From positions 3,906,001-3,970,000 of the forward strand of contig NZ_CP040932.1 in the NCBI RefSeq assembly GCF_006351965.1: a stretch of 64,000 bases of DNA. Direction: 5' to 3'. Positions 52,107 through 60,635 of the stretch are shown one piece after another (position 1 is the stretch's first letter; each line of letters opens with the position of its first letter). Source of the stretch: Oceanicola sp. D3 (GTDB taxonomy: Bacteria > Pseudomonadota > Alphaproteobacteria > Rhodobacterales > Rhodobacteraceae). The translations under genes were made by a program, and so were the position numbers. Under the pieces are notes generated by a model. It did not search any database, was not told where the DNA came from, and saw only the letters and a list, made by a program, of their open reading frames with translations.

Positions 52107-53084
52107 ATGGACTTCCTGACAATCATCCAGGTTCTCGACGGCACCATCCGCCTCGCCATCCCCCTGCTGCTCGCCTGCCTCGCCGGGCTGTTCTCCGAGC
52201 GGGCCGGGATCTTTGATATCGGCCTTGAGGGCAAAATGCTCATGGCCGCCTTCTTCTCGGCGGCGGTGGCCTTCTACTCCGGCTCGGCATGGGTCGGCCT
52301 GCTGGCGGGCATCGCCTCGTCCATGGTGCTCTCGGCCATCCACGGCGTCGCCTCCATCACCTTCCGGGGCAACCAGCTGATCTCCGGCGTGGCGATCAAC
52401 TTCCTCGCCGCCGGGCTCACCGTGCTCATCGCGCAGGACTGGTTCAACCAGGGCGGACGGACAGAGCCGCTCACCGGCGCGGCCCGCTTCAACAGCATCG
52501 ACCTGCCCGGCGCCCTCACCCGCATCCGCGACATGGCCGACGCCGGGCCTCTGATGCAGGTCTACTCCGAGCTGATCTCGGGCCACCCGATCCTCACCTA
52601 CATCGGCTTCCTCTTCGTGCCGCTGACATGGTGGATCCTGTTCCGCACCCGCTTCGGCCTGCGCCTGCGCGCGGTGGGCGAAAGCCCCGAGGCGGTGGAT
52701 ACAGCGGGCGTTTCGGTCGTCGGCCTGCGCTTTGCCGCCGTGGCCATCTGCGGCGTGCTCTGCGGCATCGCCGGGGCCTACCTCTCCACCGCCATCCAGG
52801 CCGGCTTCACCAAGGACATGACAGCCAACCGCGGCTACATCGCGCTGGCCGCGTTGATCTTCGCCAAGTGGCGGCCATGGTATGCGCTCTATGCCTGCCT
52901 GCTCTTCGGCCTGTTCTTCGCCATCGACAACCGCTTCCAGAACATCACGATCCTCGGGCTGCAACTGCCCGTGCAGTTCATGCAGTCGCTGCCTTACATC
53001 CTCACCGTGGTGATCCTCGCCGGCTTCGTCGGCAAGGCCATCCCACCCCGCGCCGGAGGCGAACCCTATGTCAAAGAGCGCTGA
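52107..53084 (+). CDS. Nucleoside ABC transporter permease 2
   Basis: 325 residues. BPD_transp_2 fold: LFSERAGIFDIGLEGKMLMAAFF, NQLISGVAINFLAAGLTVL, and TRFGLRLRAVGESPEAVDTAGVSV. Partner of permease 1. GAGGAGCTAGAGCC precedes the ATG at 52107. Overlaps the PNP gene by 17 nt. Confidence 0.92.
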   Translation: MDFLTIIQVLDGTIRLAIPLLLACLAGLFSERAGIFDIGLEGKMLMAAFFSAAVAFYSGSAWVGLLAGIASSMVLSAIHGVASITFRGNQLISGVAINFLAAGLTVLIAQDWFNQGGRTEPLTGAARFNSIDLPGALTRIRDMADAGPLMQVYSELISGHPILTYIGFLFVPLTWWILFRTRFGLRLRAVGESPEAVDTAGVSVVGLRFAAVAICGVLCGIAGAYLSTAIQAGFTKDMTANRGYIALAALIFAKWRPWYALYACLLFGLFFAIDNRFQNITILGLQLPVQFMQSLPYILTVVILAGFVGKAIPPRAGGEPYVKER

Positions 53085-53868
53085 CCTCGCCGCCAAGATC
53101 AAACTCGATGCAGGCTCCGCCCCGCCCAAACTGGCGCTGATCCTCGGCTCCGGCCTCGGCCATCTTGCCGAAGAGGTGAAGGGCGTGGCCATCGACTACG
53201 CCGCGCTGGAGGGCTTCCCCCACGCGGGCGTCTCGGGGCACAACCCCAAGCTGGTGATCGGCACGCTGGAAGGCGTGCGCGTGGCGGTGCTCGGCGGGCG
53301 CGCGCATTACTACGAAAGCGGCAACCCCGCCGCCATGCGCCTGCCGCTCGAAACCCTGAAGGCGCTTGGCTGCGACACGCTCCTGCTAACCAACGCCGCA
53401 GGCTCCATGCGCCCAGATATTCCTCCGGGCGAGCTGATGCTGCTCTCCGATCACATCAACTTCTCCGGCCTCAACCCGCTCATCGGCGAGCCCTCCGATG
53501 CCCGCTTCGTGCCTATGGGCGACGCCTATGACCCGGCCCTCCGAACGGCCCTCAAGGCCGCCGCCGAGGCCCAGAACATCCCGCTCGAAAGCGGCGTCTA
53601 CGCCTGGTATTCCGGCCCCTCCTTCGAAACCCCTGCCGAAATCCGCGCCATCCGCACGCTGGGGGCCGACGCCGTGGGCATGTCGACCGTGCCCGAGGTG
53701 ATCCTTGGCCGCTTCCTCGGCATGAAATGCGCCGCGATCTCCACGATCACCAACATGGCCGCCGGCATGTCGGACGAGGCCATCAGCCACGAGCATACCA
53801 AGGCCATGGCCCCCCTCGGCGCGACCAAGCTGGAAAAGATCCTGCGTGCCTTCCTGAAGTCACTCTAA
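53068..53868 (+). CDS. Purine-nucleoside phosphorylase (PNP I, trimeric type)
   Basis: 266 residues. ALILGSGLGHLA phosphate loop, GRAHYYES, LTNAAGSMRPDIPPGELMLLSDHINFSG, and the base-binding YSGPSFETPAEIR with DAVGMSTVPEVI. Splits (deoxy)inosine and guanosine into base and sugar-1-phosphate. It completes an uptake-and-phosphorolysis operon. Confidence 0.93.
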   Translation: MSKSADLAAKIKLDAGSAPPKLALILGSGLGHLAEEVKGVAIDYAALEGFPHAGVSGHNPKLVIGTLEGVRVAVLGGRAHYYESGNPAAMRLPLETLKALGCDTLLLTNAAGSMRPDIPPGELMLLSDHINFSGLNPLIGEPSDARFVPMGDAYDPALRTALKAAAEAQNIPLESGVYAWYSGPSFETPAEIRAIRTLGADAVGMSTVPEVILGRFLGMKCAAISTITNMAAGMSDEAISHEHTKAMAPLGATKLEKILRAFLKSL

Positions 53869-53926
53869 GCCATACGCTGCGCTGCGGCACTAGACAGCGC
53901 CAGAAGTTTGTCGCACTAGGAGGTCC

Positions 53927-54841
53927 ATGCAGTTCTACCTCCCCATCGCCGAGGTATCGGTGAACGCCTTCCTGCTCCTGGGCATCGGCGGCGTGGTGGG
54001 CATCCTCTCGGGGATGTTCGGGGTGGGCGGTGGCTTCCTGATCACCCCGCTGCTGTTTTTCGTGGGCATCCCGCCCGCCGTGGCCGTGGCCACCTCCGCC
54101 AATCAAATCGTCGCCTCCTCCATCTCCGGCGTGCTCGCGCACCTCAGGCGAAAGACGGTCGATGTCCGAATGGGCCTTGTCCTGCTGGCGGGCGGCCTCG
54201 TTGGCGCGGCGCTTGGCGTCTGGGTTTTCAACATCCTGCGCCAACTCGGCCAAGTCGATCTGCTGGTAACGCTCTGCTACGTCGTCTTTCTTGGCATCAT
54301 CGGCGCGCTGATGTTCATCGAAAGCCTCAATGCGATGCGCCGCACCAAGGGCGGCAAACTGCCCCCACGGCGCAAGCACAACTGGGTGCACAACCTGCCC
54401 CTGAAAATGAAATTCCGCACCTCCGGCCTCTATATCTCCGTCATCCCGCCGCTGCTGGTCGGCCTCTCTGTCGGCGTGCTGGCGGCGATCATGGGCGTGG
54501 GCGGCGGTTTCATCATGGTTCCGGCAATGATCTACCTGCTGGGCATGCCCACCAAGGTCGTCATCGGCACCTCGCTGCTGCAAATCATCTTCGTCACCGC
54601 CTTCACCACGCTGCTGCACGCCACCACCAACCAGACGGTCGATATCGTGCTAGCCGTGCTGCTGCTGGTCGGCGGGGTGGTGGGCGCGCAATTCGGCACT
54701 CGGATCGGGACCATGATGAAGGCCGAGCAGCTACGCATCGCCCTGGCCGGGCTGGTGCTGCTGGTCTGCGGCAAACTCGCGCTCGATCTGCTGCTGCAAC
54801 CCACCGAGCTGTTCTCGCTCACCCCGCTGGGGGCGGGCTGA
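53927..54841 (+). CDS. TauE/SafE-family permease
   Basis: 304 residues, eight TM helices; repeated GGVVGILSGMFGVGGGFLITPLLFFVGIPPAVAVATSANQI and SVGVLAAIMGVGGGFIMVPAMIYLLGMPTKVVIGTSLLQI. Closely tied to the next gene (TGATG overlap). Such pairs are associated with sulfite or organosulfonate handling. AGGAGGTCC before the ATG. Confidence 0.9.
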   Translation: MQFYLPIAEVSVNAFLLLGIGGVVGILSGMFGVGGGFLITPLLFFVGIPPAVAVATSANQIVASSISGVLAHLRRKTVDVRMGLVLLAGGLVGAALGVWVFNILRQLGQVDLLVTLCYVVFLGIIGALMFIESLNAMRRTKGGKLPPRRKHNWVHNLPLKMKFRTSGLYISVIPPLLVGLSVGVLAAIMGVGGGFIMVPAMIYLLGMPTKVVIGTSLLQIIFVTAFTTLLHATTNQTVDIVLAVLLLVGGVVGAQFGTRIGTMMKAEQLRIALAGLVLLVCGKLALDLLLQPTELFSLTPLGAG

Positions 54842-55596
54842 TGCGCTGGCTCCTCGCCCTCCTCTTCCTCGCGGCCCCCGCCGGCGCCGCCGAAGAGGTG
54901 GTGGCCGACCTCTCGCAAAGCCGGGTGGGCATCAACGCCACCTTCAACGGCTCCGAAATCCTTGTGTTCGGCGCGGTCCGCCGCAACTACCCGGTGTCTC
55001 CCGCCGGTGAGCTGGGTGTTGTCATCACCGTCGCCGGTCCGTCAACGCCAGTCGTTGTGCGCAAGAAAAACCGCAAGGCGGGCGTTTGGGTCAATACCGA
55101 GGCTGTGGAGGTTGACCGGGCGCCCAGCTTCTACCAGATCGTCACCACCGATCCGCTCGACAGCCTGATCTCCGCCACCGCCGACCTGCGCCACAGCATC
55201 TCCATTGATCGCGCGATCCGCTCTGTCGGCGCGCCCGCGAGCATCGGCAACGCCGCCGACTTCACCGAGGCGCTCATCCGCATCCGCACCGACGCCGGGC
55301 ACTACGCCGTGCAGGAGGGCGGGGTGACGATCCAGAAAGACACGCTCTTTCGCGCCAACGTCGCCCTTCCGGCCAACCTGACCGAAGGCAATTACACCAC
55401 CCGCATCTTCCTGACCCGCCAAGGTGCCGTGGTGTCGAGCCACACCACCACCATTCACGTCTCCAAGGTCGGGCTGGAACGCTGGCTGCACGCGCTGGCG
55501 CATGAGCAACCGCTGCTCTACGGCCTGCTCTCGCTCGCCATCGCCATCGCGGCAGGCTGGGGCGCCTCTGCGGTGTTCCGGTATATCCGGGGCTGA
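54841..55596 (+). CDS. TIGR02186-family protein
   Basis: 251 residues. Signal peptide (LLALLFLAAPAGAA) and one C-terminal TM helix (LLYGLLSLAIAIAAGWGASAVFRYI). NATFNGSEILVFGAVRRN and VVVRKKNRKAGVWVNTEAV match TIGR02186, a conserved alphaproteobacterial family that follows TauE genes. Function unknown; likely periplasmic, membrane-anchored. Confidence 0.82.
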   Translation: MRWLLALLFLAAPAGAAEEVVADLSQSRVGINATFNGSEILVFGAVRRNYPVSPAGELGVVITVAGPSTPVVVRKKNRKAGVWVNTEAVEVDRAPSFYQIVTTDPLDSLISATADLRHSISIDRAIRSVGAPASIGNAADFTEALIRIRTDAGHYAVQEGGVTIQKDTLFRANVALPANLTEGNYTTRIFLTRQGAVVSSHTTTIHVSKVGLERWLHALAHEQPLLYGLLSLAIAIAAGWGASAVFRYIRG

Positions 55597-55675
55597 TCCG
55601 CCCTACACTTCATCGCTAATACACCGCACGCCCTGCCCGGTGCGTTAACCTCTTCGGCTTTGCGCAAATACCGGA

Positions 55676-55713
55676 TGCATGGGTTGTGCATAGGATGTGC
55701 ATGGGTTGTGCAT
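55676..55713. repeat. Two tandem copies of TGCATGGGTTGTGCAT
   Basis: 16-bp units at 55676-55691 and 55698-55713, period 22 bp, each with an inner TGCA pair. Between convergent genes, so not an obvious operator for either. Confidence 0.75.
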
Positions 55714-55775
55714 GTGACATTTTTGCAGTTAACGCCGTGCAGCAACGCGGCGCAACGGCATTTCTGCAAAGCAAA

Positions 55776-57773
55776 TCAACGCTCTGTCAGCTTCAACTCG
55801 ATCCGCCGGTTCTTCGCCCGCGCCTCCGCCGTGTCTGCCGTGTCAATCGGCTGATATTCCCCAAAACCATTCGCGCTCAAGCGTTGCGGCGGAACGCCGA
55901 GAGACTCGCTCATGAACCGGACAACCGAGAGCGCCCGCGCCTGGCTCAATTCCCAATTGTCAGCGTATTCGCCAAAGCCCGAGAGCGGCTGGTTGTCGGT
56001 ATGACCATCGACCTGAATCACCCAGTCGATCTCGGGCGGAATCTCGGCGGCGAGGCGGCGCAGGATCAGCGTAACCTTCTGAATTTCCTGCCGCCCTTCC
56101 GGTGAAAGCCGCGCCTCTGCCGGGGCAAAAAGCACCTCGGAGGAGAAGACAAACCTGTCCCCCTCGATCCGCACACCCTCGGTGTTGCCCACAAGGTCGC
56201 GGAGCCGTCCGAAGAACTCCGAGCGATACTTTTCAAGGTCTTCCTGCGCCGCTTCCAGCCGCGCCCGCTCCGCCGCTTCCAGCTCCGCCCGCCGCCGTTC
56301 TTCCTGCGCCACCTTGGCCAGCGCGGCGTTCAGTTGCGCGCCCAGCGCCTCGATCTGCACCTGCGCGTCCTGGTCCTTCTGCGCCGCCGCATCAATCACC
56401 CCCTGAAGCGCCCCCAATTGCGCTCTCAGAGCGGCCACTTGCTCGTTCAAAAGCGCCAGTTTTCGCTGCCCTTCGGCTGAGGCTACCTCACTGTTTTCCA
56501 ACTCTTTATTGGCCTGAGCAAGCAGCGCATCCTTGCGCTCCACTTCGCTCAGCGCCGCCTCTGCGCGGCCCTCTGCGGCCAGCTTCTCTGCCAGCGCCGC
56601 CGCCAGCTTTTCCCGCACCTGCGAGGCATCCCCAAGGTCCGCCTCCAGCGCCTCTTTGACGGCTTTCAACTCTGCGATTTCCCGCGCGTTTTCAGCAACT
56701 TCTGCCCGAAGCGCGGCAAGGTCCGCCTCCGCCGCCTCCGCACGTGCCGCCAACGCATCCCGCGCCGCCTCCGCCTCACCCCGCGCCGCGCCCAGCGCCG
56801 CAAGCTCGGCTTTCGCTGTGGCCAGCTCACCCGAAAGCCGGGCGGCCTCTTCTGCGGCGGAAGTGCCTGTTTCCACTTGGCTTTCCAACTGCGAGATCGA
56901 CGCCAGAGCCGCTGCCAGTCGCGCGTTCAACGTCTCCTCCGCCGCCTCGGCTGCCGCCAGAAGTGTCAGCGTTTCCTCGGCCTTTTTCCGCTGCGCCTCC
57001 AGCGCGAGAGTCATCGCCGTCAGCTCCGTCTCGGCCCCCTGCAAACGCTCCCTAAGTGCCTGAGCCGCCGCAGTTTCTGCCAGCCGGGCCTTCTCTTCTT
57101 CCGACAGCTGCTCTTCCAGCCCAGCCACCTTTGCAGCGGCCTCGACCTTCTCTGCCTGCAGATCCGCCACCAGCGCCTCAAGCGCCTCCCGCCGCGCCGC
57201 AGCAAGCCGCGCGGCCTCCACTTGGGCGTCAACCTCCGTTCTTGCCGACGCAAGCGCCTGTTCCAAAGAGGTTTTCTCGGCCTCCACAGCCTCCCGCGCG
57301 GCCTCTGCTTCCGCCAGATCCTGCGCCAGCCCGGCCCCCCGCTCCTGCGCGGCATCCCGCTCCACGATCAGCGCCGCAACCTGCGCCTCGAAGCCCGAAA
57401 TCTTCTGCTGTGCGTCCTGGAGCGCCTCCTGCCCCGAGGCGATCTGGCCCCGCAACGACGCGATCAAGGCCGCCTGCCGCGCCGCATCCTCCTGCGCCGC
57501 CGAGATCGTTGCATCCCGCTGCGCGATGTCGCCCTGCAAGGCCTCCACCCGGGCGCGTTCAAGGCCGAGCGTATCGGCCAGAGAGGCCAGCTCTTCGCTC
57601 AGTTGGTTCAGCTCGCTTTCCTGCCCGGTGATGGTTTCGCGGAGCATGAATTGCACGATCATGAAGATCGACAGAACGAACATCAGCACCAGCAAAAGTG
57701 CTGTCATCGCATCCACAAAACCCGGCCAGATCGAGGCCGAGAACCGTTGGCCGCTGCGCCGGGAGAGGGCCAT
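55776..57773 (-). CDS. MotB/OmpA-like protein with very long coiled coil
   Basis: 665 residues. N-terminus FSASIWPGFVDAMTALLLVLMFVLSIFMIV is a single TM helix with Asp21 placed like the proton-binding Asp of MotB/TolR/ZorB. Residues about 50-520 are almost entirely heptad-like, rich in Ala, Glu and Leu. A C-terminal OmpA domain (about 530-665) has FAPAEARLSPEG, QVDGHTDNQPL and NRRIELKLTER for peptidoglycan binding. It should form a proton-driven stator-like unit with the upstream ExbB-like protein (TGATG overlap), reaching from inner membrane to peptidoglycan. Target unknown. Confidence 0.82.
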   Translation of the reverse strand: MALSRRSGQRFSASIWPGFVDAMTALLLVLMFVLSIFMIVQFMLRETITGQESELNQLSEELASLADTLGLERARVEALQGDIAQRDATISAAQEDAARQAALIASLRGQIASGQEALQDAQQKISGFEAQVAALIVERDAAQERGAGLAQDLAEAEAAREAVEAEKTSLEQALASARTEVDAQVEAARLAAARREALEALVADLQAEKVEAAAKVAGLEEQLSEEEKARLAETAAAQALRERLQGAETELTAMTLALEAQRKKAEETLTLLAAAEAAEETLNARLAAALASISQLESQVETGTSAAEEAARLSGELATAKAELAALGAARGEAEAARDALAARAEAAEADLAALRAEVAENAREIAELKAVKEALEADLGDASQVREKLAAALAEKLAAEGRAEAALSEVERKDALLAQANKELENSEVASAEGQRKLALLNEQVAALRAQLGALQGVIDAAAQKDQDAQVQIEALGAQLNAALAKVAQEERRRAELEAAERARLEAAQEDLEKYRSEFFGRLRDLVGNTEGVRIEGDRFVFSSEVLFAPAEARLSPEGRQEIQKVTLILRRLAAEIPPEIDWVIQVDGHTDNQPLSGFGEYADNWELSQARALSVVRFMSESLGVPPQRLSANGFGEYQPIDTADTAEARAKNRRIELKLTER

Positions 57774-58933
57774 CAGCCGGGCCTCTTGGTCGCGTCGCGG
57801 ATCACCCGGGTCAGGGCCGCAAGATCGGCGCGCAGACCAGAGACGCTTTCCTGCCGGCCGGCGGCGATATCTTCATGAATTGCAAGCAGTTGCGTGTCGA
57901 TCGAGCGCAGGCGCATGCGGCTCTCGGCATCAACGCCGCCCTCGCCGGGCGCGAGATTGTCGAGCTTGGTGAGGAGCGCCTCGTTGCCCTCTGCGATCCG
58001 CCGCAGCAGCTTGTCGGTATTGCGCGGCTGCGCCATGTTCTCGGCGATCTTTTCCATCGCCAGTGCCACCTCGCCCATCCGGTCTTCCAGCATGGCGCGG
58101 GAGACGTCGGACTGCGTGAACATCTCGCGCATCGCTTCCATCTGCTCAGCCATGTGGTCAAGGACGCCAGCAGCCGAAGACGGGTCGGAAGCCTCACCGT
58201 CATTCGCGGCGAAAGAGACGCGGGTGATGGACGAAAGCCACTCTTCCAACTCACGGTAAAAGCGGTTCTGACCGTGGGAGGCGAAAAGCTCCAGCAAGCC
58301 GACAATAAGAGAACCGGCAAGCCCCAAAAGCGAAGAGCCAAAGGCCGTGCCCATCCCGCCAAGCTGCGCTTCGAGCCCGCCCATCAGGCGCGAAAACACC
58401 TCCACACCGCCCTCGCCTTCCTGTGGCGCAAGGGAGCGGATCGTTTCAACAACGGCAGGGACGGTGGTGGCGAGCCCGTAGAAGGTGCCAAGAAGCCCGA
58501 GGAAAATCAGCAGGTTGACGAGATAGCGCGTGATATCGCGCAGCTCTTCAATCCGGGTGGCCACAGATTCGAGGATCGAGCGCGATGAGGTGGCAGAAAT
58601 TTGCATCCGCCCGCGCCGCGACCGCAGAAGCGCCGCCAGCGGAGCCAGCAGCCGGGGCACCTTTGGCCCCACCTCCCGGTCGAGCGCAAAATCCTCCAGC
58701 CAATGCACGGAGCGCACCAATTGGTAGACCTGCCAGAAACAGGTGAACACACCGACCACGAAAACCAGCCCGATGGTGCCGTTGAGCCAGAGGTTGGCAA
58801 GGATCACCGGCATCACGGTGGGCAACAGCAGGTAACTGCCCACGCCCACAAGGCCCAAGACAATGAGCATCTGCGCCACCTGGCGCACGGGTTGCGAAAA
58901 ATGCGGCTCGGCCTCAGCCTCTGTCATGCTCAT
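57773..58933 (-). CDS. MotA/TolQ/ExbB-like proton channel component
   Basis: 386 residues. Four TM-like segments: about 20-45, 50-70, then around 145-170 (YLVNLLIFLGLLGTFYGLATTVP) and 205-230 (GMGTAFGSSLLGLAGSLIVGLLELF), the last two being the TolQ/ExbB core with GLLGTFYGL. A C-terminal cytoplasmic helix-rich tail of ~150 residues follows. Stop overlaps the partner's start. Larger than ExbB (~240) because of the tail. Confidence 0.8.
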   Translation of the reverse strand: MSMTEAEAEPHFSQPVRQVAQMLIVLGLVGVGSYLLLPTVMPVILANLWLNGTIGLVFVVGVFTCFWQVYQLVRSVHWLEDFALDREVGPKVPRLLAPLAALLRSRRGRMQISATSSRSILESVATRIEELRDITRYLVNLLIFLGLLGTFYGLATTVPAVVETIRSLAPQEGEGGVEVFSRLMGGLEAQLGGMGTAFGSSLLGLAGSLIVGLLELFASHGQNRFYRELEEWLSSITRVSFAANDGEASDPSSAAGVLDHMAEQMEAMREMFTQSDVSRAMLEDRMGEVALAMEKIAENMAQPRNTDKLLRRIAEGNEALLTKLDNLAPGEGGVDAESRMRLRSIDTQLLAIHEDIAAGRQESVSGLRADLAALTRVIRDATKRPG

Positions 58934-58945
58934 AGCGGGGTTAAC

Positions 58946-59005
58946 GCCCTTTGCTTGTTGGCCTCACGATAGGGGTCCGGCCCCTTCTTGCCAATCACAA
59001 AGGGC
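58946..59005 (-). other. Structured leader between ChaC-like and ExbB-like genes
   Basis: GCCCTTTG at 58946-58953 pairs with CAAAGGGC at 58998-59005; a GGGGTCCGGCCCC stem lies inside. On the minus strand this is the 72-nt gap before the ExbB-like start, so it could be a terminator of the ChaC transcript or a leader structure. Confidence 0.4.
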
Positions 59006-59557
59006 TCAGGCGCCCTCACGCAGCTTGGCAGCAAGCCAGGCAAGGTCCGGGTCGGCTATGCCGATCTGGGCCAGATGATCGGCAGTGTTGAAGAGGTATT
59101 CGGAATTGGGCCCACGCCCGCCATGGGCATGGGCGATAATCTTGGCCTGCTGTTCAAGGCTGAGGGCCCCGCAGTATTGCACGTGATCCCGGTCCACCAC
59201 ATAGGCCAGCGCATTGAACGGCTCAAACCCATCGGCGCGGAGCGTCACGACCGCTTCGAAATAGGCCGAAGAGATCAGCTCGCGCTCCCGCAGATCGGCC
59301 AGAACCTGCGGCTCCTGTCCGGGCGTCACACGCAGCGCAACGCCTTGGCAGGACGCGCCTTCTGCCTCATCGAGAGCCAGCACCAGCCCCGGCTCTTCTT
59401 CGGTGCCACGGTGGTGGATCGACGACATGCAAAAGGCCCGGTGATACCCATCAAGACGCGCCAGCCGCTGCTCGGCCACCTCGAACCCGGGGTTCCAGAG
59501 CAGGCTGCCGTAACCGAACACCCAGAGCGGGTTGGGAAGTTTGCTATCGGGGATCAT
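59006..59557 (-). CDS. Gamma-glutamylcyclotransferase (ChaC-like)
   Basis: 183 residues. VFGYGSLLWNPGF at 13-25 is the family P-loop-like signature and RLDGYHRAFCMSSIHHRGTEEEPGLVLAL follows as in ChaC. The catalytic Glu is expected in the region ELISSAYFEAVVTL. Degrades glutathione to 5-oxoproline and Cys-Gly. ATG at 59557. Confidence 0.9.
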   Translation of the reverse strand: MIPDSKLPNPLWVFGYGSLLWNPGFEVAEQRLARLDGYHRAFCMSSIHHRGTEEEPGLVLALDEAEGASCQGVALRVTPGQEPQVLADLRERELISSAYFEAVVTLRADGFEPFNALAYVVDRDHVQYCGALSLEQQAKIIAHAHGGRGPNSEYLFNTADHLAQIGIADPDLAWLAAKLREGA

Positions 59558-59621
59558 CCGCCTCGCCTTTCCATCTGCGGCCCGGTAAACCAGATCGCGT
59601 CAAAAACCGAAAGGGGCGTGG

Positions 59622-60632
59622 ATGCTGCGCCGTATGATCGTGGTGGTGCTGGTGGCCGTGCTCGCTTGGGGCGGGTATTGGGCTGTTGGCGCATGGGGGC
59701 TGGAAAAGGCCGTGCGCGGCTGGCTGGAAGAGCGCCGGGCAGATGGCTGGCAGGCCGAGGCCGAGCAGGTGGTTGTGCGAGGCTTCCCCAACCGGTTCGA
59801 CCTTGAGCTGAACACGCTGAAGCTGGCAGACCCAAAGACCGGCTGGGCATGGAATGCGCCGTTCTTTCAAAGCCTTGCCCTGAGCTACAAGCCGTACCAC
59901 GTCATTGCCGTCTGGCCTGAGACCCAGAGCCTGCAAACACCCTATGAGCGGCTCAACATCACGTCCGAGCGGCTTCGCGGCAGCCTGATGCTGACGCCGA
60001 CCTCGCTCGCGCTGAAACGGTCGAGCTTTGAACTGGACGGGGTGGAGATTACCTCGGACGCCGGGTGGACGAGCCGATTGACAGAGGGCCGGCTGGCCAC
60101 GCGGACTTTGCCCGAGGATTTTCCGGATCCGACGGTTCATCAGGTGAACTTCTCGGCACGCGCCTGGCAGGTGCCATCGCGGCTGTTGGCAGAGTTGAAT
60201 GCCGCCGATCTGGTGCCCGATACGCTGGATAGCGTCACCGCAGACGTCACCATCACCTTCTCCGCCCCGTGGGACCGCTACGCCATCGAGCGTGCCCGCC
60301 CCCAGCCGCGGCATGTAGAGGTGACGTTGGCCGAGGCAAAATGGGGGCAGATGGAGCTGAAGCTGGCCGGCAGCCTTGATGTGGACGAGGCCGGCGTGCC
60401 GGAGGGCGCGCTGCTGGTGAAGGCCACCAACTGGCGCGAAATTCTGGCCGTTGGTGTTGCCTCGGGCGTGGTGCCCGCAGATTTCGAGATGCCGATCACC
60501 ACCGCGTTGGAACTGGCCAGCCAACTGGCGGGCAGCCCCAAGACGCTGGATATTCCGCTGAACTTCAAAAACGGCCAAACCCGCATCGGCCCCGCGCCCA
60601 TCGGCCCCGCGCCTGTCATCCTGTTGCGGTAA
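59622..60632 (+). CDS. DUF2125 domain-containing protein
   Basis: 336 residues. An N-terminal TM/signal anchor (IVVVLVAVLAWGGYWAVGAW) and a DUF2125 body: VVVRGFPNRFDLELN, WNAPFFQSLALSYKPYHVIAVWP and TNWREILAVGVASG. Family common in alphaproteobacteria, related in shape to AsmA-type beta-groove proteins; function unknown. Confidence 0.85.
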   Translation: MLRRMIVVVLVAVLAWGGYWAVGAWGLEKAVRGWLEERRADGWQAEAEQVVVRGFPNRFDLELNTLKLADPKTGWAWNAPFFQSLALSYKPYHVIAVWPETQSLQTPYERLNITSERLRGSLMLTPTSLALKRSSFELDGVEITSDAGWTSRLTEGRLATRTLPEDFPDPTVHQVNFSARAWQVPSRLLAELNAADLVPDTLDSVTADVTITFSAPWDRYAIERARPQPRHVEVTLAEAKWGQMELKLAGSLDVDEAGVPEGALLVKATNWREILAVGVASGVVPADFEMPITTALELASQLAGSPKTLDIPLNFKNGQTRIGPAPIGPAPVILLR

Positions 60633-60635
60633 GGC

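Noticed and set aside
55776-58933. Zorya anti-phage system
   Set aside because: The channel/stator pair recalls ZorA/ZorB, but there is no ZorC, ZorD or ZorE gene nearby, and neighbours are housekeeping genes.
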